Source of the DNA: Candidatus Zixiibacteriota bacterium
GTDB lineage: Bacteria > Zixibacteria > MSB-5A5 > GN15 > JAAZOE01
Direction: 5' to 3'
DNA length: 18,377 bases
Assembly (NCBI GenBank): GCA_012797915.1
Contig: JAAZOE010000296.1
Coordinates: forward strand, 1-18,377
Shown piece by piece: positions 13,586 through 18,377 of this stretch (the first letter of the stretch is position 1; every line of letters begins with the position of its first letter). The position numbers and the translations under genes were made by a program. Under the pieces are notes generated by a model that worked only from the letters and a program-made list of their open reading frames with translations, was not told where the DNA came from and did not search any database.

Positions 13586-16246
13586 TTAGAATTTGAACTC
13601 CAACCCTACCCGGACCGTCCGCGGATCCTGGTAATTCTGCGGATCGCGCGACATCAGCGTGTACCAGAGCTTCTCCTGCTCGTAGGTCGGGCTGTTGACA
13701 TTGAGGGCCATCAGGCCGTCGTTGTCGGGCGAGCCGGTGGAGGTGTACACGTCGACCACATTCCGGCGGTCGAAGAGATTTTCCACCTCGACGAACAGCG
13801 ACAGGCAGGCGCCGGTGGCCGGGCCGAGGTAGAAGTTGCGGTTGAAGCGGGCGTCGAAGCGCAGCGTGTACGGCATCCGTTCGCCGTTGAGCTGCCCCAC
13901 CCGGTAGCCGGTTTTGTCGGTCCGTGTATAGGCCAGACCCGAACCGTAATGCCCCAGGACATTCACCCCCCAGGCATCCGGCAACGAGAACCCGATCAGA
14001 CGCGGGTGCTCGCCCCGCGGCACGCGGAAATCGGCCTCGATCGTCAAATTATGCCGCTGATCATAGGCCAGCGGGTACTCGCGGGTCGGCAGGGTCGGAC
14101 GGGCATCGTCGGTCGCCGTGAAGTAGTCGTAGTACCATTCCCGCGGATCGGAGGCGTTGCCGCGGGCGATCATATAGGAATATTCGGCCGACCAGGACAG
14201 CAGGCGGGGCCCGATATTCTCCACGGCCAGGTCGAATCCCTTGCAGGACCCGTAATCGGAGTTGGTGAACACGGTATAGATGTTGCCGTCGTCATCCACC
14301 ACCTCCCGGGCGCCGATCATGTTCCGGATGTCACGGTAATAGGTGGTGGCGCTGACCCGCAGGGAGTTGCTGATCAGCCGCGTCCACCCTAGTTCGTAAT
14401 AGATGGTCTTCTCGGCGTCGAGGTCTGGATTGCCGATGAGCGGATACCCCGTCTCCAAATCCCCCTGCAGGTTGGTGTACATCAACCGCGCCTGCGGCGG
14501 CTGGAACAGATATCCATAATTGAAATGCAATACCGAGTTCTCGCTGACCGGATGAGAGATCCCCAGACGCGGCGACCACTGCACCTTCGGCTTGGAGGTC
14601 TTCTGGTAGTCCTTCACGAACGGATCGTGCCAGTAGGACACGTCCGAGTGCATGTAATCGAACCGCAGACCGAGGTTGACCACCATATCGTTCAACTCGA
14701 TCTTATCCTGCACAAAGGCCGCCCCGTACCAGGGGAACGCCTCGTAGGTCTCCCCGTACGGCTTGGCGTTGAAAAACTGGCGATTGTCCCAGTCCAGTTC
14801 GAACCGGCGCAGATCGCCGCCGAACGTGATCTGGTTGTGGCGGTCGATCTGGGACAGCATGGAGAACTTGGCCCCGTTGTACACGGCCGATTTCTCCAGA
14901 TAATAAGGATAGTAGTCGTCCCCCTCGGTAAAGCCGATATAGGCGTAATCCGGCGAGACGACATAGTTCGAATCCTGAATCCAGCCGTTGTATTCGCCGG
15001 TGCTGTCCTCCGAATACCCCGGCCACTCGTCCCAATGCTTGTCGAACAGATGCTCCGGCGCCTCTTTGGTCCAGGTCCGGAAACGGCTGAAATTGACCGA
15101 ATACACCGTGTTGGCCGACTTGGTGAAGTTGGCCTTCAGGCCGATCAGGTAGGCTTCGTTTTCGATCTTGCCCAGACCGTCGAGATTGAAATCATAGGAA
15201 AACCCGTTGACGTCCCGATGCTCGTAATACTGACGGTCGTTGAAATAATACGACCCGTTGAGAGTCACCTTGGTCCGGGTGGTCGGGTACAGGGCGATCT
15301 TGCCGACGCTGGAGAACAGCTTGGAACGGCTGTGCGGCAGCCAGCCGTCGTCCCGCACCGTCTCGATCCCGGCGAAGAAGGTCGCCAGACGGTCGTCGAG
15401 ACGGAACAGCGGCCCGGAGGCATCCATGACCACCGACCGGGTGTTGGTCAGGTCCAGGGAGCCGTAGGTGCCGGTGTTGACGTCGTATGCGTGCGACGCG
15501 CCTTCATAGGTCTTGACCCGGCCGTGGAAGTTCGCCCCGCCCTCACGGGTGATGGCGTTGACCACGCCGGACAACGCCTCGCCGTATTCGGGCGACAATC
15601 CGCCCGAGGTCAGCGACAACTCCTCCAGGGCGTCGGGGACGATCCGGATACCCATGTCCCCGGTGAACGGATCCTGAATGGAGTATCCGTCGAAGAAGTA
15701 ATTGACCGTGCCGCGCCGGCCGCCGCGGACGTGCAGGCCGCCGTCGCTGCCCATCACCGTCCCGGCCATGGTCGAAATCACGCTGGTGATGTTCCGGTTC
15801 CCGGCCCGGTACGAAATTTCATCGCGCGTCACGATCGACCCGGACGACGTGTTGTCGCGCTGGATCAGCGGCCGCTTGGCGACCACCGTCACCGTCTTTT
15901 TCAGGTCGATGGGGGTTTTGGTGAGCGTCAATTCCATGGGCGTCGTCAGGTCCATCAGGACTCGGATTTCCTGCACGATGACCGTCTCGTACCCCATCCG
16001 CGAGACCGACACCGTGTGCGTCCCCACCGGTAGGTTAATAATGTAGAATTCGCCGTCGGAATCTGCTTCGGTGGCGATTTGGGTCCCCACCACTTTGATG
16101 GTCGCCCCCGGCAACGGCTCCCCCGTGGCCGCGTCGGTAATCGTCCCCGCCAACTTCCCGCTGACTCCCGACCACACCGGTCCGCCCCAGGTCAGAAGAA
16201 TGGCGGCCAAAACCAACGGCCCCGCATACCTGCTTAATGCCAACAA
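13586..16246 (-). CDS. TonB-dependent receptor with N-terminal carboxypeptidase-like regulatory domain
   Basis: This 886-aa protein is an outer-membrane gated barrel. A signal peptide covers about 1-26 (MLALSRYAGPLVLAAILL). A CarboxypepD_reg-like domain follows (about 29-110: KLAGTITDAATGEPLPGATI...VGTHTVSVSRMGYETVIV). The plug spans about 115-240, with HVRGGRRGTVNYFFDGY, SLTSGGLSPEYGEALSGVVN and AITREGG. A 22-strand-type barrel runs to the end (VGLEFKF, terminal Phe). The start is TTG: GAGGAG lies six bases upstream of TTG 16246, and no in-frame ATG occurs before the plug-domain region. It is first in an operon with a CTD-type surface protein and a PorV-like barrel. The plug and receptor architecture is like SusC or CirA, but no SusD gene is present. 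Substrate unknown; it could import a ligand or assist the module's export. Confidence 0.93.
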   Translation of the reverse strand: MLALSRYAGPLVLAAILLTWGGPVWSGVSGKLAGTITDAATGEPLPGATIKVVGTQIATEADSDGEFYIINLPVGTHTVSVSRMGYETVIVQEIRVLMDLTTPMELTLTKTPIDLKKTVTVVAKRPLIQRDNTSSGSIVTRDEISYRAGNRNITSVISTMAGTVMGSDGGLHVRGGRRGTVNYFFDGYSIQDPFTGDMGIRIVPDALEELSLTSGGLSPEYGEALSGVVNAITREGGANFHGRVKTYEGASHAYDVNTGTYGSLDLTNTRSVVMDASGPLFRLDDRLATFFAGIETVRDDGWLPHSRSKLFSSVGKIALYPTTRTKVTLNGSYYFNDRQYYEHRDVNGFSYDFNLDGLGKIENEAYLIGLKANFTKSANTVYSVNFSRFRTWTKEAPEHLFDKHWDEWPGYSEDSTGEYNGWIQDSNYVVSPDYAYIGFTEGDDYYPYYLEKSAVYNGAKFSMLSQIDRHNQITFGGDLRRFELDWDNRQFFNAKPYGETYEAFPWYGAAFVQDKIELNDMVVNLGLRFDYMHSDVSYWHDPFVKDYQKTSKPKVQWSPRLGISHPVSENSVLHFNYGYLFQPPQARLMYTNLQGDLETGYPLIGNPDLDAEKTIYYELGWTRLISNSLRVSATTYYRDIRNMIGAREVVDDDGNIYTVFTNSDYGSCKGFDLAVENIGPRLLSWSAEYSYMIARGNASDPREWYYDYFTATDDARPTLPTREYPLAYDQRHNLTIEADFRVPRGEHPRLIGFSLPDAWGVNVLGHYGSGLAYTRTDKTGYRVGQLNGERMPYTLRFDARFNRNFYLGPATGACLSLFVEVENLFDRRNVVDVYTSTGSPDNDGLMALNVNSPTYEQEKLWYTLMSRDPQNYQDPRTVRVGLEFKF

Positions 16247-16595
16247 GCCGAACTCCTCTGTTTATACTGAGCGTTTTTTGTCAACCAGATGTCGATCAAA
16301 TGCAGGCAGTCACCCGCGTTTGAGTTGTCATGCTCTCAATCCAGTATCGGACCGGCCCCGAATTTTCTTTAGGCCGAGGCCGGCGGCGACGGGCCGGCCG
16401 TCCCGGCGATTCGACCGGCCGGAATTGGGCTGGCCGCCCGGAAAAATCGTATCCGCGTCGTCAAGTATCCGCCCCCGCCGCCGATAGGATGATTATGCAC
16501 GGTTCTGTGTAACTGTGGGGCCGAGAACCGTCAGGCTGTTTCCTGCCTCGGGCATGAGGAGTTGGAACGGGTTTCCGGGAGAGCACAACAACTGT
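16247..16595. other. 349-bp divergent intergenic region
   Basis: This region lies between the leftward receptor gene and the rightward substrate-binding-protein gene. It contains the receptor's ribosome binding site and a GC-rich cluster of GGCCGG-type palindromes at about 16370-16435, including GACGG-GCCGG-CCGTC at 16388-16402. I found no convincing promoter pair for either gene. Confidence 0.5.
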
Positions 16596-17582
16596 ATGGT
16601 CAGACAACGACAACGACCCCGCTTGCGGCGCGATCTCCTGCCCGTCATCGTTCGACGCTTGATGCTGTGTATGGCCGTCTGCCTGCTGGCCGCCGCGACC
16701 GAGGCGGCCGACCGCGTGGCCATCGTCTCCATCGATCAGGATTCCACCACCGTCCGGACGATTAAGGGCATCCGCAAGTCGATCGACCGCGCCGGCGCCG
16801 GGGTGACCTATATGGAGTCGCTGCTCAGCGGCGATGCATCCGCCGACGCCGCCACCCTGAAGTCGTTGCAGGGGTTCGCCCCGGACATCTTCCTGACCAT
16901 CGGCTCCTATGCCACCGCCGAAATCATCCGGGCCTTCCCCGATCGGCCGGTGGTCTTCGCCACCGTCATCAATCCCCAGGCCTCGGGTTTCGTCGCCTCC
17001 ATGGATCGGCCCGGGGGACGGGTCACCGGAGCCGCCCTGGACATTCCCGCCGACATTCAGTTCAAGTATTTCCAACGCGTGGTGGGAAAAATCAAGCGGA
17101 TCGGCATCCTCTACTCCGCGGAGACCGAAAACATCATCCGCCAGGCCGCGGCCGCGGCCAAACAGCTCGGTCTCCAGCTGGTGTCTCACCGGGTGGACAG
17201 CGAAAAGGAGGTCCCCGGAGCCATCGACTCCCTCTGCCGGACGACGGATGTTCTCTGGTCGGTGGCCGATCAGAAAATTTACACCCCGCAGTCGACCAAG
17301 TATATCATCCTGCAGACCCTGCGCAACCAGATCCCCATGATGGCTTTCTCGCAGGCCTTGGTGGAAGCGGGAGGCTTATTCACGCTCGATTTCGATTTCA
17401 AGGATATCGGCCGGCAGGCCGGCGAGATCGCCCTCCGGGTCCTGGCGGGAGCCAACCCCGGGGACATCTCCGTGGCCACCCCCGGCATCATCTATTTCAA
17501 ATACAACGAGAAGACCGCCCAGCGCATCCAGGTGGCCATCCCCGATGACTTGTTGGCCGTGGCCAAGGAGGTGATCAAGTGA
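16596..17582 (+). CDS. Periplasmic ABC-type substrate-binding protein (PF04392-like)
   Basis: The protein is 328 aa from ATG 16596. An Arg-rich n-region (MVRQRQRPRLRRDLL) and hydrophobic core end at an ATEAA-D type cleavage near residue 39. The mature protein has the two-lobed layout of ABC_sub_bind proteins: RVAIVSIDQDSTTVRTIKGIRKSI, then APDIFLTIGSYATAEIIRAFPDRPVVFATVINP, VGKIKRIGILYSAETENIIRQ, TDVLWSVADQKIYTPQS, PMMAFSQALVEAGGLFTLDFDFKDIGRQAGEIALRVLAG. An in-frame GTG at 16515 would add 27 residues, but it lacks a ribosome binding site and would spoil the signal peptide. Its stop overlaps the next gene's GTG start (GTGA), and that gene is a membrane sensor. No permease or ATPase gene is visible, so it probably feeds ligand information to the sensor. 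The ligand is unknown. Confidence 0.85.
   Translation: MVRQRQRPRLRRDLLPVIVRRLMLCMAVCLLAAATEAADRVAIVSIDQDSTTVRTIKGIRKSIDRAGAGVTYMESLLSGDASADAATLKSLQGFAPDIFLTIGSYATAEIIRAFPDRPVVFATVINPQASGFVASMDRPGGRVTGAALDIPADIQFKYFQRVVGKIKRIGILYSAETENIIRQAAAAAKQLGLQLVSHRVDSEKEVPGAIDSLCRTTDVLWSVADQKIYTPQSTKYIILQTLRNQIPMMAFSQALVEAGGLFTLDFDFKDIGRQAGEIALRVLAGANPGDISVATPGIIYFKYNEKTAQRIQVAIPDDLLAVAKEVIK
17565..17576 (+). promoter_or_regulatory. Exceptionally strong Shine-Dalgarno sequence of the sensor gene
   Basis: AAGGAGGTGATC is a 12-base match to the complement of the usual 16S rRNA 3' end. It is embedded in the last codons of the preceding gene. The core GGAGG is 7 bases from the GTG start at 17579, offsetting the weak start codon and coupling translation. 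Confidence 0.8.
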
Positions 17583-18377
17583 GACTCCTCCGACGGTTCA
17601 ACGACCTCAGCCTGCGGGTGAAATTCGTGACCATCATTTCCCTGCTGATCGTGGGCTCCAGCGTCCTGGTCTCCTCGTATCTGATTTCCAAGCATATCGA
17701 GGCGGCCGAACGGGGTCTGATCCGAAAAGGCTCGGCCCTCATCAAGGTGCTAGCCACCAACTGCGAGTACGGCGTCGCCATCGAAAACGAGGCCGTCCTG
17801 GACGAACTGATCGACGCTACCGCCCAGGCCGACGATATCATTTACATCGCGGTGCAAAACCTCGACGGGGATATCCTGGCCTCCGAATCGATGCGCGAGG
17901 GCTTGGACCCGAAAGCCCTGCCGGCCGCCGACATCGGGGAGACGTTGAAATTCCGGCGGATGAGCCAGGCCGGGGTCGACGGATACTTCTACGAATTGAG
18001 TTATCCCGTGGTCACCAGCCGGGGGATCGTCTCGCGGGAAACCCTCGGAACCGTCGGCAAGTCGCGGGGCAAGGTCGTCACCGAGGTCATCGGCTCCGTC
18101 CGCCTGGGCATTTCCGTATCGGCCACCATCGCCGAGGCGGCCCAGAGCATCCGCGCCGCCGTCATCATCGTCCTGCTGGTGATGGGCGTGACCATCCTGC
18201 TGATGTTCAGCTTCGTCCGCATCGTGGTCAAGCCGCTCGAACGGCTGGCCGGGGCGACCGAAAAAATCGCCGCCGGCGATCTGTCGCTGGAAATCGGCCT
18301 CGACCAGCAGGATGAAATCGGCCAGCTGGCCGCCGCCTTCGACAGCATGGTCGAATCCCTGAAGGACTCCCGCAAGG
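17579..18377 (+). CDS. HAMP-domain transmembrane sensor, N-terminal part (sensor kinase, cyclase or chemoreceptor)
   Basis: The gene runs off the right edge after 266 codons. It starts at GTG 17579, overlapping the previous stop by 4 nt. A short basic N-terminus (MRLLRRFNDLSLRVKF) leads into TM1 (about 17-36). A periplasmic sensor region (about 37-192) follows, with LIKVLATNCEYGVAIENEAV and DDIIYIAVQNLDGDILASES, resembling CHASE8-type input domains. TM2 is about 193-213, then a HAMP domain (about 214-264, with P219 and DEIGQLAAAFDSMVESL). The output domain lies outside the window, so histidine kinase, diguanylate cyclase or chemoreceptor cannot be separated. HAMP linkers pass signals across the membrane. 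Co-expression with the substrate-binding protein suggests that protein presents ligand to this sensor. Confidence 0.86.
   Translation, partial: MRLLRRFNDLSLRVKFVTIISLLIVGSSVLVSSYLISKHIEAAERGLIRKGSALIKVLATNCEYGVAIENEAVLDELIDATAQADDIIYIAVQNLDGDILASESMREGLDPKALPAADIGETLKFRRMSQAGVDGYFYELSYPVVTSRGIVSRETLGTVGKSRGKVVTEVIGSVRLGISVSATIAEAAQSIRAAVIIVLLVMGVTILLMFSFVRIVVKPLERLAGATEKIAAGDLSLEIGLDQQDEIGQLAAAFDSMVESLKDSRK

Noticed and set aside
12359..14392. 677-codon open frame on the plus strand opposite the cargo and receptor genes
   Set aside because: It lies entirely antisense to two well-recognised genes, has Arg/Gly/Pro/His-rich composition typical of GC-rich antisense frames, and matches no family I know.
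14525..16033. 502-codon open frame on the plus strand opposite the TonB-dependent receptor
   Set aside because: The opposite strand encodes clear plug and barrel sequence; this frame is a composition artefact.
16261..16284. Apparent TTGACA and TATAAA boxes upstream of the receptor gene (minus strand)
   Set aside because: The spacer is only 12 bp, and the predicted start would fall on the ribosome binding site, so it cannot work as a normal sigma-70 promoter.
16461..17189. 242-codon minus-strand frame opposite the substrate-binding protein
   Set aside because: It is Gly/Asp/His-rich antisense of a clear periplasmic binding protein.
1..18377. CRISPR arrays, tRNA or rRNA genes, insertion-sequence transposases, prophage genes
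   Set aside because: I looked for regularly spaced repeats, tRNA-like cloverleaf ends and transposase or integrase motifs on both strands and found none.

Overview
This is a GC-rich chromosomal stretch from a diderm (Gram-negative type) bacterium. Evidence for an outer membrane includes a TonB-dependent receptor, two small beta-barrel proteins with signal peptides, a PorV/PorQ-like barrel, and secreted proteins with FlgD-like/type IX-style C-terminal domains. This mix, plus a lone flagellin-like gene and many palindromic intergenic repeats, suggests the FCB superphylum, perhaps a candidate lineage such as Zixibacteria, Latescibacteria or Marinimicrobia. That placement is inference; no rRNA gene is present to confirm it.

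Layout. Positions 1-1369 (minus) hold the start of hemC and all of hemA, the tetrapyrrole entry genes. A promoter overlapped by a Pho-box-like direct repeat lies in front of hemA. Positions 1712-3411 (plus) encode a small outer-membrane barrel and a double-receiver response regulator. The regulator is preceded by three ATCTAC repeats at an exact 11-bp period. A convergent intergenic region full of palindromes follows, then a second barrel gene (3686-4327, minus) with a predicted leader of about 310 nt. Positions 4885-5689 hold two small membrane proteins of unknown function around a composite palindromic element. Positions 5781-6785 encode an Obg/DRG-like TGS GTPase. rpmB (7093-7299) has consensus -35 and -10 hexamers and a good terminator.

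Positions 7391-8158 (minus) encode a minimal flagellin-like protein. It sits behind a textbook sigma-54 -24/-12 element, with an inverted repeat placed where an enhancer-binding protein would be expected. Positions 8398-9777 (minus) encode a secreted Asp-box beta-propeller with a FlgD-like C-terminal domain.

Positions 9942-16246 (minus) are a tight three-gene operon: a TonB-dependent receptor with a carboxypeptidase-like N-terminal domain, an 872-aa secreted surface protein with a FlgD-like C-terminal domain, and a PorV/PorQ-family barrel. It ends in a strong terminator. It looks like a receptor-cargo-shuttle module for outer-membrane export or display. The gene just after the terminator encodes another protein with the same kind of C-terminal domain. 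Positions 16596-18377 (plus) encode a periplasmic substrate-binding protein overlapping by 4 nt a HAMP-domain membrane sensor that runs off the window. No transporter permease or ATPase is visible, which suggests a sensing pair.

The most notable items are the sigma-54 promoter and enhancer-like repeat before the lone flagellin gene, the 11-bp-period operators before hemA and the response regulator, the receptor-cargo-PorV operon, and the families of palindromic intergenic elements.
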